Shown: positions 9,974-20,720 of the stretch, one piece after another
How positions within the stretch are numbered: the first letter of the stretch is position 1
Layout of the letters: every line of letters begins with the position of its first letter
Source: Seminavis robusta
Lineage: Eukaryota; Bacillariophyta; Bacillariophyceae; Naviculales; Naviculaceae
NCBI GenBank assembly: GCA_903772945.1
Contig: CAICTM010001096.1
Location: 1-37,311, forward strand
Length of the DNA stretch: 37,311 nucleotides
Direction: 5' to 3'
Position numbers and translations under genes: made by a program
The notes under the pieces: model-generated
Told to the model about the DNA's origin: nothing
Seen by the model: the letters and a program-made list of their open reading frames with translations, nothing else
Databases searched by the model: none

Positions 9974-11062
9974 ATGAACCCTCCAAAAAAGACGAAATTG
10001 AATCCGTCGAGCAATGCGCCTTCGCCAGGGCGAGCCAGTGCATTGTCTACTGCTTCGCCGACAGCAGGTTCCACGATGATGGACGTCGTAGCGTTGGAGC
10101 AGCAATGGACGCCAAATCGGGAGGATCGGATTGCTGGTAACCAAAAGAAAAGTCGCAGTGCAAAATGTGGTCCTTTACGAGGAGGTGACTGGGTTCTTTT
10201 AAATGAATCTGGTGGAGGCGCCACTCTCAGCTTTTGCTTCAAGCATGGTGATCGTACTTTTGGACTCACCGTGGGCCACCTTGCCGACCTTGGCAGCTCC
10301 ATTTTTTGTTTTGCCGAGAATAATAAGGTGGAACATCCACTGCCGTGCGGAGAAGACAGTGCCAATGCGGGGAACTCTTACCCTATATGAGATTGGGACG
10401 GTGGTGTCAAAGTCAACGACAACGGATTTTCTTGTTTTTGAAATCTTCGTTGGTCCTTTCGATGTTGAGATTGCCCCGTTCAAGTTGTTGGCTCCTGCTG
10501 CCGGTCTTGGTGATCGGCCAGTCATCCTTCCCAATCCTACTGACCCTACTCCTCGTCCACAGCCTGGCGATCTTCTCGTCGGCTTTGGTTCTCAGCGCCG
10601 GGGGGCAATCGGCAAAGTTGCGTTGCCCTCGATCGCACGCAATGGCACTTTCTCCCGCATCGGAAACATCTCAATTCTTCATCCGAGCGATAACAGTACG
10701 AGTTTGACAGATCCGGGTGATTGTGGCACCATTTTTGTTGGTCTGGATGGGACTCCTTTCTACTTTCATCATTGTGCCGCGCTCCACGGCGATCGCTTTT
10801 CGTATGGCTTTCCCGTCTCCCAAGTCATGTCTGCTCACGCGGAGCTGGGAGGCGCCGGTGAAGCCCAAGAAGAAGCACAGCTTGCTTTGGTGATCGGCCA
10901 GTCATCAATCAAGAGCAAGAGGTGGCTGGGTTGCAACAATTCAAGACGCACATCGTTCCAACGCCACTTCTGGAAGAAACCAACGTGCTGGGCTACTTCT
11001 CCGACGTTCAGGACGTGCCCACGCCGCGCAAGAGCACGAACAGAAAGTGTCGTGCGAATTGA
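9974..11062 (+). pseudogene. Trypsin-fold (PA-clan) protease-like gene with Cys nucleophile, two frame breaks
   Basis: The coding sequence starts at ATG 9974 (MNPPKKTKL), with a low-complexity N-terminus. It then has TVGHLAD, matching the His region of chymotrypsin-fold proteases, TDFLVFEI as a candidate Asp region, and DPGDCGTIFVGLDG, matching the GDSG nucleophile region but with Cys for Ser. The frame is interrupted twice. At about 10384-10387 one extra base moves the reading frame (phase 2 to 0). At 10887-10906 a 20-base segment is inserted that exactly duplicates 10507-10526. Ignoring both leaves one continuous frame ending at TGA 11060-11062 (tail NVLGYFSDVQDVPTPRK), about 355 residues. 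This could be a recent pseudogene, an allele, or sequence error at the first site. The family call rests on three motifs judged by eye; the substrate is unknown. Confidence 0.6.
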
Positions 11063-11140
11063 TTCCCGAGTAATCCATGACCTGCATTGCTGTTTGGCCC
11101 CTCTCTTAGAGCCTCACCCGCTCTGCTGTTTTACCGAACT
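11044..11140 (+). repeat. Direct repeat copy B: 3' end of the protease-like gene
   Basis: This is the intact partner of the copy at 9706-9800. It covers the last codons, the stop and roughly 75 bases of 3' flank of the protease-like gene. The two copies diverge after about 95 bases. Confidence 0.85.
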
Positions 11141-12682
11141 TTGCACAGGAACACACGAACTCTCATCTCTAACAACGTTACCGGTACGACGCAACTGAGG
11201 CAACAAAAGAGTGCCAGCTTAAGGATCATTCATTCGTATGGTGTAATATAAATAGTTGTAATTTTGCTTTAGCTACAGTAGGAATGCTTCAATCGCCGAT
11301 GGAGACGTAGTTTGCTGGCCGCTTGATGTCCGTGCTACAAAGTCGAGCGAGGAGACCACTTACTACAAGGCGATATGCACTACAGTACTACAGAAAAAGC
11401 AAGGAGAGCGCGATGTACCAATATGGCTCCTGCAGCTTGGGACCTGAAGCTGTGCAGGTGCAATCTCTGTGGACATTCGGTGAGTTCAGCTTGCTAGGTA
11501 TCCGAACTGTTCTGTATGAGAAGGCAGGAAGCAACACCCACAAACACAACCAGCCAGGCGGTTACAAACTCCAGCCAGCAGTGTCGACTGGATGTCAGCA
11601 TTGACAGGCTGCACGTTCTCTATAGTAGCTAAGGCGACGTTTGGAATGCATGTACTGGTGCACTTATACCAGTAGGCATGCATTGGGCGCACAAACCACT
11701 TTGAAGGAACTAAAGTGGAGTGGCTCCCAACCGGAAGCAGGCACTGAGCACGGGCTTGCTTGCATCCTGAAGCACGGGAGTTGATGCCCCAAGCAAACTT
11801 GACAGGTAGCCTCCCTCTTGATCACCAGTGGGACGGTGGTTGCGGGGACCATCGAAGCAAACCAAGCGGAAGTTGGGTGTCAAAGGTGGCGTTTTCCATT
11901 TGCTGCTGATAGTACCAGTACTGAGAACTGAGTACTAGCTAGTTCACTATGGCTACTAGTAGCCGGAGTAGCTTGAGAGCAGAGGGGGAGCAGAGAACAT
12001 GTGCAGTGCAGTACACTTCCGGCAACCAAAAGGAGTCATGGAAATGCTACTGACATCGTGCTGGCACTCTACCGGTAGACTATTGGAGCTTCCTATGGTG
12101 GACGACGATGCATGACGATAGCAGTGACGATTTGCAAGAAACTATGTTTTCTCTACTGCAACTGTCATAACTTTTCATTGGCAGCTAGCTGGTTCTGGTT
12201 TGGCGGTGTCGATTGGGCTCAACGGCAGGAATTGCTGATTGTAGGTGTCAAGTTTGTGTGGCTGGGAGCTGCCGAGCATGCTTTAGGTTCGGGAGTTGTG
12301 ATCTCAGCGGGACCAATCAGCGCCATGGCGGGCTGCATGATTGGCTGGTGGCGTTTGGAAAGGGTGCATTCCACGCGCGAAACCAGAACGCTTCGGAATC
12401 ACAATACCATGACTTTATCCAGAAATCGCCAAGCGGCATCGGCCCTGGCTTCTTCCATGATTGACTCGGACTCGCTCGAGGTCGAGTCAGTCAAGTCAAA
12501 CAGGCACCATTCTCGCGCCCACCACAAACACTCATTCACCATTCAAGAGTAAGAATCAAATCGAATCCATCTTGAAAGACTTCATTCCTCATAAACCAAG
12601 CATCTGATCCTTCCGAAAGACTTCATGCTCTGATCACCCCATAAAATCTCACTCACCGCAAAACACACTCACACGCTTCGAC
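11063..12682. other. Gene-poor intergenic DNA
   Basis: No protein family is recognisable on either strand. The region contains CTAG-rich and palindromic short motifs (actagctagttcac near 11930) and, at 12570-12625, two copies of GAAAGACTTCAT about 44 bases apart in the presumed leader of the next gene. An open frame at 12112-12552 has no recognisable content and is probably fortuitous. Confidence 0.45.
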
Positions 12683-13207
12683 ATGTCCACTGCTATCAGA
12701 ACTTCGTTGCCCTCCACCGCCGCTGCTGTCGACAAGACCCACTCATTTGTCCAGACGACCAAGTACGACCCAAGCAGCCTCCCCGCCATGTCTTCTCACA
12801 CGTCTCTGTTGGATGTGATTCGAAGCCAAGGCCATGTCATGCTCCAAGATCGCGTACAACAAGCCGCACCCAGTATGCCTGCTGCTTCTCGGTCCAAACC
12901 CATTCGGATAGTGTCGCCAGGTCCCCACCATCAGCCGCATTACGACCTGCAAGAGGAGCTGGAAGAAGATCCCTTGTCCACCTCGGCGGAACTGGAGCGC
13001 TTTTACGATCATTGCACTTGGCGCATGTATGCACTGATTCAGACGGCCCGTCAAACTTCCCACTACAGCAGCAGCCATCACCATCATCAGCCGTCCCGTG
13101 CTCAGTCTCGCTACAGCAACAGCCGGGCCGCCGCACCAACCGAGTGGACAACATCCCGTCCACCCGCGGTTGAGAACGAAGATGACATCTTTGACCTGGA
13201 GCTTTAG
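12683..13207 (+). CDS. Small WRMY..LIQTAR family protein, copy 1 (function unknown)
   Basis: I do not recognise this 174-residue protein from any named family. It is supported by a second copy at 16006-16611 on the same strand that conserves separate blocks: (S/R)xPIRI near residue 72; LSxSxELxxxYDxxxWRMYxLIQTAR in the middle; and an acidic C-terminus AVENEDDIFDLEL. The rest is low complexity: a Ser/Ala/Thr-rich start and a His/Ser/Gln-rich stretch (SSHHHHQPS). There is no signal peptide, membrane segment or catalytic motif. Conservation of a short aromatic/basic core plus an acidic tail, with variable linkers, suggests a protein-binding or adaptor role; that is inference. CTAG-rich sequence begins directly at the stop codon. 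Confidence 0.75.
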   Translation: MSTAIRTSLPSTAAAVDKTHSFVQTTKYDPSSLPAMSSHTSLLDVIRSQGHVMLQDRVQQAAPSMPAASRSKPIRIVSPGPHHQPHYDLQEELEEDPLSTSAELERFYDHCTWRMYALIQTARQTSHYSSSHHHHQPSRAQSRYSNSRAAAPTEWTTSRPPAVENEDDIFDLEL

Positions 13208-16005
13208 CTGGCTATCTAGCTAGCTCTTTCTGCATCGACCCTTTGCTATTCATCACACAAGCACCTGCGACGCGCTATCGCACTATTTCATTTCATCAAG
13301 CTACCGTACCTACACCTTTTCATCTCTAGCTAGCTACTTTTTCTAGATCAAACTAATGCTAACTCGCACACACAGTAACTCATACACCATTGGCTCCTCT
13401 TCTTAGTTAGATTGGCCTTCTAGCGAGCTGCATGTACCAGGTCTAGCTAGTGGCTAGCAGCGCGATAGCCAGTAGCCACATCCTGGAAACCACACAACAG
13501 ACCAACAAGATTGGCTCAACAACCGGTACCGAAGAGGAAGAGGCTGAGGCCTCCAAAGCAAACGAAGGAAAGCGTATCTTTGAGGAATCAAATTGCCTGT
13601 TGCTGTGGCCAAAAAGCAAGCAGCAGCTTTGATTGGCTGTCAAAGGCGTAAAGAAAAGGAGCGAGGAACAAGCTGAAGTTGGCTTTCTTCTGATGGCTGC
13701 TTCTGGATGTCTTTTTGAGCGAGAGGTTGGTTGGATTGGGTAAAGCTAAAGACAACACAGGTGTCAGAACAAGCCTTGGGGCCTTCGCAATTCTGGATGT
13801 CTCGCGGTTGAAGTAGCCCTCCGCAAAGATTGAAAGTGTGGATGGAGGAGCTTTCTTGTTTCGAATGTGAATTGGTACACTGCCAACATACATGTACCAG
13901 TACCATCGGCCGAAATTCTTTGTGGGTGGTGGTGCTATTGTACAATAGCCTACCTATCCGCCAATAGCCAGCTTCAGTAGTCTACTCCATAGTAGCTAGC
14001 TAGAGTGCTTCTGGATATCAACTGCCACTTTTAGCTACTGCCACTTAGCTACCGGTAGCTCTGCATAGCTAGATCTAGCTAGCTAGAGCGGAGTGGTAGA
14101 GATAGCTTATAGAGATGGAGTACGTACGCGAGCTACAGGGTGGGAAAGCGGAACTATTAACTGGTTGGATGTTGCTGCTGGATTCTCGTACATGGTGTGG
14201 TTGAGGCTGTACGAGGATAGCTCGCTACTAGCTAGCTAGCCAGAGTACCTGATAGTCCAACGTGCACATCACGGCTCCAAGACTCCAAGAAGCAAGTCAT
14301 GAAGATAGATCACTGAGCGATCACTCACACATCCCTCTTTGCAACAAAGCCCCTTCAACCTTCAACAGAGCAACACGTCGCGGTGACAATGCACAACAAC
14401 GCTTCACGGCTACGAGCAATCATGGTGAAGTCCGAAGCAGCGACCTTCATGAAACCTTGTACTAGCTAGTAGTGATGATCCGGTCTTGAGCCAGGTTGAC
14501 TGGCAGCGACTAGCTGGCTACCGGTAGCTAGCTAGCTAGAGCTGTGCTAGATACAGTAGTTGTGCTACATGTAGAGTCTTTGTTGGACCAGTAGCCTTTC
14601 CATGATTGCCCAAGTTCCATCATGGGCTTGACGGCTGGTTCTTTTCACCTTTTCCATGGTTGCCGGAGCTTGATTTGCGTGACAGCTGGTTCTTTTGATC
14701 CAGCCAATGAGAGGTGCACTTGAGCGTGTAGCTGTACTAGTACTACATGTACCGGTACGGTACTCTTGGAGACTGTAAACTTCGAGTACTGGCGGGCAAG
14801 CTTATGTGTTATGTATGTTTATAGCACTTTTCGCAAAGCCTTTCGTGGAACAGCCCCTTGGAACGAGATGCGAAACCATTGCCTGACATCAGCTTCTGAT
14901 TTTCACTTTATTAATTATTAAGTACTCCCTGGAGCGTTACTCGGAGTAAAAAAGAATGCAACGTCAGAAACGTTTCCATTTCGAGAATTGGTTTCGCTTC
15001 TCCAGAAGGAAGCTGCCTCGGATGGAGAATGAAGGATTTATTAGGTAGAGTTAGGGTAATGTTTTGTTGCGATTACTCGAGTGGTCCTGCATGTCCTTCC
15101 CGCCGGTACCTGGTGGTACATGGCTCTTTTAATAATAAATAGCGGCCTGCCATTCTTCATTCTTCCGTAGTAGGAAAAGAGAAGGGGGTCCCGGGAGGTG
15201 CTCGATAATGAGAATGCCAGCTGGCCGAATTCTTTTTTGGTATAATTGTTTATCACCATGGAGTCAGCACAAAATGATTTAGAGAAATCATGAATTGCTG
15301 GTTGTTTTCTGACACTCCGATGATCGGAACATCAAATCGGAATTCAGCTTGTTTTGTGGCCATCAGCAGTCTCATCGTCCGTCCCTTGACCGTCAACCAG
15401 AACACCGAATCTCGGGCTTCTAATCTTTATTTATCTTCTTGGATTCTCGAAATCATTCCACCCTTCAGCTATCTTGGAAAAGAATCTTGTTTAGGGTTAT
15501 TTGGCGAGCTTCCGCTGACATCAGGATGTTTCCAAGACACCTCCAGATACCCCGGAGATACCCGAACTGGTGAGAATCCACATCAGGCCAATGAGAGAAG
15601 TTCTTTTTCAAAAGTTGAACTTGGTGACATTCTGATTGGTGGAAAGTGACGGACTGAAGTAGCTGACGTCCACCCAATTTGTTGGAGAGACACGTACCTA
15701 CGTCATACTGCATCTTTGTATTGCTCGTGTAAATACGTAGCCCTGGTACTGGTCGAATCCTTTTCCCGAATTTCCTCGAATTTTGGGAACTTCTGATTCG
15801 AATACTGAATCCTGTCTAATTCCTACTATGGGATTGGCGCACCGCAGGAAACCAGAACCACCCTGCCGCACTCCTATTATTTGACGTCGACCACACACTA
15901 TTCATTCATCCAAACAAACAAGCAAAAAGGGCGGGGTTGCATTACATCCATCCACTTTCTTAAAAACACAACTAGACAACGCCAAGCTAGCTAGCTGAAA
16001 GCACC
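13208..16005. other. Gene-poor DNA between the two paralogues, rich in CTAG/TAGC runs
   Basis: No convincing gene is seen in about 2.8 kb. TAGC/CTAG runs recur (13204-13230, 13327-13340, 13994-14010, 14065-14092, 14230-14240, 14528-14545, 15985-15996), as do ACCGGT/GTACCGGTAC palindromes (13525-13535, 14520, 14750-14760). A roughly 53-base imperfect tandem duplication lies at 14595-14700. Frames such as 15290-15649 have no recognisable content. Confidence 0.5.
14595..14700. repeat. Two-copy imperfect tandem repeat, about 53 bases
   Basis: Copy 1 (14595-14648) and copy 2 (14648-14700) share CTTTTCCATG/CTTTCCATG starts, a central GCTTGA and the ending AGCTGGTTCTTTT/GGCTGGTTCTTTT. Several substitutions separate them, so the duplication is old. 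Confidence 0.7.
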
Positions 16006-16611
16006 ATGACGATCCCTACGGCAGTGGAACCGGGTCGACAGACTCCTCCTCCTATGGACTCAAAGGCATTTGACCAGTATTCGCCTCAAACCATCACGCT
16101 GCGAAATCACAGCGACGCCATCTTTCGTGGCATGACGGCGGAGGCGGACCAACAGACGGCCATGATGTTGATGGCTCGTCGAGATCAACAGCCGCTGTTT
16201 CGTCCGACTAAACCTTACTTTCCCACAACTCTTCCAACGGCTCCTTCTTCTCGTCCCATTCGGATAACTCGTCGCAAGCAACTCCAACCTCGCTATCACG
16301 CAGCTCCAAAAGACACGGATCCGGATGCTCACTTGAGTGCCTCACCCACGGAGCTGCAGCACTACTACGACGAAGCCTCCTGGCGAATGTATAATCTCAT
16401 CCAGACAGCACGATCGGAGAAGCAACGCGCCAAAGCCGCCATGGTGAACGTCACTAACGACGGAATGCCCGCCATGAACACGCGTGACAACCACCACACT
16501 TTTTTCACGGCGCTTCCTCAGCATCGCAACCTCTCCATGCCGGCGCCAGAAGAAGACCTCACCACTGCGGTGGAGAATGAAGAAGGCGTCTTTGAATTGG
16601 ATGATCTCTAG
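16006..16611 (+). CDS. Small WRMY..LIQTAR family protein, copy 2 (function unknown)
   Basis: This 201-residue protein is a paralogue of the gene at 12683-13207. The conserved blocks are SRPIRITRR near residue 82, then LSASPTELQHYYDEASWRMY followed by NLIQTAR, then the acidic terminus AVENEEGVFELDDL. The spacing between the core and the tail differs, so the blocks have been kept while the linkers changed. It has no signal peptide, membrane helix or known catalytic motif. The ATG sits in a good context (GCACCATGA), preceded by a CTAGCTAGCT tract, and another such tract follows the stop. Selection on the blocks argues for real coding in both copies. The function is unknown; binding through the WRMY core or the acidic tail is a guess. 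Confidence 0.78.
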   Translation: MTIPTAVEPGRQTPPPMDSKAFDQYSPQTITLRNHSDAIFRGMTAEADQQTAMMLMARRDQQPLFRPTKPYFPTTLPTAPSSRPIRITRRKQLQPRYHAAPKDTDPDAHLSASPTELQHYYDEASWRMYNLIQTARSEKQRAKAAMVNVTNDGMPAMNTRDNHHTFFTALPQHRNLSMPAPEEDLTTAVENEEGVFELDDL

Positions 16612-19600
16612 CTTTCTTGCTAGCTAGCCCCACCTGCGTACGATACCTACACTTTGAGAAGGACAAGCGACTTTTGCTTGCCTGACAGCTACACGTGTTC
16701 TTGCGTGCCTACACTTCCATCTCCCTTTATTAGACAAACTACCTCATAGATTCAAAACAACCAAAAACAAAGACATTCAAGTACCTATCATGATACATGC
16801 CAGCCCAAAAGGATTGGTGCACCATCTATAAAGAACTGCAGCTTATGCTATCATCCGCTCTTTCTTTCTTTTAGACCTTATAGTAGCTAGCTAGATGCAG
16901 GTAACGAGGCAAGGGACTACTACTAGCTAGTAGTTAGCTACGATGAAGACTCCACTTCAATTCTTCGCTGAGGCTTTCGCGTACCGGTGACATGTAATAG
17001 CCATCAAGCTATTGATTGCGTTCCTCTAACAGCCCATCAACGGTTGGCTCAGATTAACCGCAGCTAGACTACTTGAGTAGTCTAGCTACCGGCAACTATG
17101 ATATCTGGCTACTTAGCGCGCTAGCGTTGCAACAACAGAGACACACAGCAGAGACACACATTGATGATGCAACAAGATGGACACCCAACAAGACGGTTGT
17201 GCGACGTGGAATGGCACCCAAAAAGTATCATTGAAGTTGTTGGAGAGAGAAACTTTCGAGACATCCGCATCTACCCACGTTTCTGAGCAAGCGTATCTGC
17301 ATAGGTTTGGGCAACGCACGAGAGAAGGAAACTAGTTGGATGACTGATGTCAGGAGGACGGCATCGAATCTACTGGCAAAGCTCCAACCTGGCACTCTGA
17401 TTTGGAGGAGGACGATTCCAGTCTGTCTGCAGCAGTCCCAATAGAACTATGCTTAGCTACTAGTAGCTAGTCACAAGCAAGCAGCACCCTTTGAAAAGCC
17501 GTAAGTCGTCCTCCGCTCCAATGAGATTTCGTCCTCCTCCCAAAAACGTGGTACCGGCTGCAAACCTCACTAAAAATTTAATAGACTAGACTACCTACAC
17601 TTTACAGTTACTTCAAAAGCTACTTCAACTAGCTAGCCTAACTATTCAAGCAAGGCTGGCCAATGAGGTCAATTCAGCCAGTCATCTCCCATCTCCCATG
17701 CCCACTGGCCATAGAATGTTCCTTCGCCATGCGTTTGAGGCCCATGCTTCGCCACCTACTAAGGCTCGACGGCTTTTTCACACTCAAACATAGACAAAGT
17801 AGACCACTGACCACTGGACTCGACTCTGAGAGGCATGAGTGATGGCCACTGTCGATGGCGCACTCTTCAAACAAATGAATGGTCGAGTGCGTACAGGTAC
17901 TGGTACCTGTACCTATACGCATCGCAGTGCGTGGTGTCCCCACCAGAACGCTTTGCCTCATCTTTGGAATCTTTTCAGGATTTAAGCTCGATGACCGTCT
18001 TTTAATTCCTCATCACAAGCGATCATTGTACTTGGAGATTCCTGGAGAACCAGAACGCTTTTGCTTGCTCTTTCCAGGATTTAAGCTCCATGACTGTCTT
18101 CTAATGCCTCGTATGGTACGGTAGCTGGTACGGTACTCGTACAGTATGATTCTCGTCCACTCGGCTGTCGACGAACAGTTACTGGTATGGTACCGGTCCC
18201 ACTAGCTCCACTAGAGCTGCTGCTAGTACGTGGGTACATGTACCGGTGCATTCGTAGCGTGCCCGTAGCCGTCAACCGCCATCCATGCATCCATCATCCA
18301 TCTCCCATCATGACAGGCTGAAAGTGCAAGAAACGGAGGATAGGACGAGCTCACAGCTGAATGTAACGTACGCTACCTGATAACCAATGGAGCACGGTCG
18401 AATCGAATCAGAATCGAATCTGCAATGGGAAGCCACTTGTCTACGTTGAGAGCACCAGAAGGGCTCTATCAATGACGAGGCCATCTTGGAGTCGCCAAAA
18501 AGAAGCTCAAAAGAACCAGATTCGAATCTGCATGAAGTCGAAGGGATCCGGCTAGGGGACATGTTCATGAACTGGCCGGGGAAGGCATTGGATGGCTCTG
18601 GTTGCGTGCCTTTACTGGCTAGCCAGGAGTTGCAATCTTCCGCAACCAATGAATTGGGCATGCAATTTTTTTGTGGATGGTTTGTATCCAACGAAGGCCA
18701 ATGGATTGGAATCCATTCCGAAAACGTGCTATCTGGTTGAGGGTTTTGCTCCTGAGAAGTGTTTGATTCCTGTAAGAAGGAGCACAGTGCCAGCCTTCAG
18801 GGAATCGAATCTACTAGTACAGGTATCGGTATGCTGGCTACTGGCTGAGACCACAAGGATTAAGAAAGGAATGGCTGCACCACTTGCCCTGATCGTCTGT
18901 CATTGTTAGTTCAATTGTTTATCTAGTACCGTATGTGTTTGCTTTCGTGTGGTGTTGTACTACGCAAGAGCGAACGCAAGATGGCTGCAGCATGATTCTG
19001 GGAACAAATGTGGCCTGAACAAGGTGAGCAGTCACGGTTTGCACCGTACTTGAGGCGAGGCATCCACGATGCATCCCTGGAAAACTGCTTCGTCCTTGAT
19101 CGTTTTTCCTGGGTGCATCCACCCACCCACCCTACCAACCAAGCAACAATTTCATCTGCTTGCTTTGACTACATCGTGTTTCTCTCTGGCAACCAGCTCC
19201 TAATGTGGAACATTCCCATGGCCAAAATTGCGAGCTAGGCTAATACCTGGCCGTCAGACTTCATGTAGATCTAGACTAGCAGCATAAGCCAAGCAACTAA
19301 CTGCATGATCATCAGCCATCTGGCTGGACTGGCTCCACAAGGTTCCATGACACTGCCTTCCTTCTACTTTTGCTTGTTATGGGCGGGCCATGATCTTCTT
19401 GGTGAAGATGGAGCAACTTAGAAGGAAGGCCAACAGAGGCTCCTACAAGTCCAATGAAGCTGCCTGGAATGGGGAAGATCCTTTTGTCAAGGCAGACCTG
19501 GTCTGGCTGGGGCTTGGTTTGATTAGTCTGAAGAGTGGCGGTGGTCCTGTTGTCTCTACTACTATAGTTACCTGGTAGCCTCCTGACATACATCATGCAG

Positions 19601-20066
19601 TGGCTGGCCTCAAGCTAATCCATGTGTTGGTTGCACCTCATATACTTCCCGGTAGATACTCATCGTTGTTTTGCAACAAGAAGAAAGCCGTTGGTCTTGG
19701 GAGGGGGTGGTACATCAGCAGATGAAGCCTCAACTGAAAGGAGAGGGTCAAGCGTTCATCAACTCTACGATTCTCGCGTAACTGCGAAGCAACAGGAAAG
19801 GCGAGGGCAATGTACTCCCAAACCCATCACCTACAGGTGCAATCTACTGGTACACAATAACTCGAGAGATCTAAGGCTAGTACTTATTTTTTCCAACTAA
19901 GAGCCTAACTATGTATGCTATTACCATCATTAGAATCTACTGCTCGGATTGCACCCAACCTCAGTGTCAGATGCACCCAAACGGTAGAACTTGGCAATAA
20001 CGTCCATACTCTCACTTCCACCTTCATCCTTTCGTCACACCAGCAACCAAGTAAGTGGAGAAGGAG
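16612..20066. other. Large gene-poor region with microrepeats
   Basis: About 3.45 kb with no protein I can support on either strand. It contains further CTAG/TAGC tracts (16620-16628, 16883-16895, 17455-17470, 17627-17640), palindromic GTACC/GGTAC runs (17895-17915, 18115-18260), CGAATC clusters (18400-18425) and a diverged direct repeat at 17943-18113. The short frames here have no recognisable domains. The 3' flank of the L10 gene is at the right end. Confidence 0.5.
17943..18113. repeat. Diverged direct repeat, period about 107 bases
   Basis: The block starting CCAGAACGCTTTG at 17943 recurs as CCAGAACGCTTTTGC at 18050. Both carry TTTTCAGGATTTAAGCTC or TTTCCAGGATTTAAGCTC, then GATGACCGTCTT or CATGACTGTCTT, then AATTCCTC or AATGCCTC. 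CCAGAACGCTTCGGAATC also occurs near 12385, so the unit may be dispersed. Confidence 0.75.
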
Positions 20067-20720
20067 TTACTCCTGCCCAGCCTGGAAGAGTGCCGACTTT
20101 TCCAACAATCCACGACGATTGTGCACCTTGACAATATTTCCATCCGCCGACAATTCTCCACTACGACGCATGGCAACATATTCTTCTCGCGGATACTTTG
20201 TGAATCCCCATTTGAGACTCTTGAGGATCTTTTGACGTCCGGCAAACTTGAATTTTCCACGACGAATGGCTTCAATAACGTGCACTTCGTGATTGTCTTT
20301 ACTGCGGACACTCAACAAGACTTGTCCAATATCGACGCGAGCAGCGACGCCAATGGGTTTTCCGTAGGAATGGCGCATTCCCGACGACAATCGATCGGCA
20401 CCGGCACACGAAAGCATCTTATTGGCTCGTAGGACATGAAAGGGATGGGCTCGAATACGAATATGAAAGGCATCCTTTCCAATGTTTTTTCCCAAATGCT
20501 TGTTAATGGCAACACGACAGGCTTCGAGGGCTTCACTGGAGATTTGCTGTTTTTCATCACACACGAGATGCGCCACAAAGGGAAACTGATCGACGGGAGC
20601 TTTCTTGGCGCCGACATCAAAAATCTTGATTTTGGATTCGGGAACACCACGGCAGTACCGACTCTTAATGTACGGCTTGTTCTTTTGGTAACGGTAGCAA
20701 CGAGCTGGACGACGACCCAT
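20067..20720 (-). CDS. RPL10: 60S ribosomal protein L10 (uL16)
   Basis: The 217-residue product starts [17 protein letters not shown], the universal start of eukaryotic L10/uL16. It carries the family signature [15 protein letters not shown] followed by IGVAARV, and the motif [13 protein letters not shown]. It is a core protein of the large ribosomal subunit near the peptidyl-transferase centre and the last steps of 60S maturation. I chose the ATG at 20720 because the family always begins here; the open frame extends upstream through an in-frame TTG (KTSKKKTVK), which I treat as leader. The length matches the family and the frame is intact. It is divergent from the kinase gene at 21174. Confidence 0.97.
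   Translation of the reverse strand: MGRRPARCYRYQKNKPYIKSRYCRGVPESKIKIFDVGAKKAPVDQFPFVAHLVCDEKQQISSEALEACRVAINKHLGKNIGKDAFHIRIRAHPFHVLRANKMLSCAGADRLSSGMRHSYGKPIGVAARVDIGQVLLSVRSKDNHEVHVIEAIRRGKFKFAGRQKILKSLKWGFTKYPREEYVAMRRSGELSADGNIVKVHNRRGLLEKSALFQAGQE

Noticed and set aside
12112..12552. A 146-codon frame ending shortly before the first WRMY gene
   Set aside because: It opens in hydrophobic, then Arg/His-rich low complexity with no recognisable family. It probably lies in the promoter and leader of the next gene.
15290..15649. A 119-codon frame between the two WRMY genes
   Set aside because: It has no recognisable domain, no paralogue in the window and an unconvincing composition.
18400..18520. 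A possible tRNA because of TTCGAATC-like words
   Set aside because: I could not find acceptor, D and anticodon stems around the motif. The words belong to a CGAATC-rich patch.
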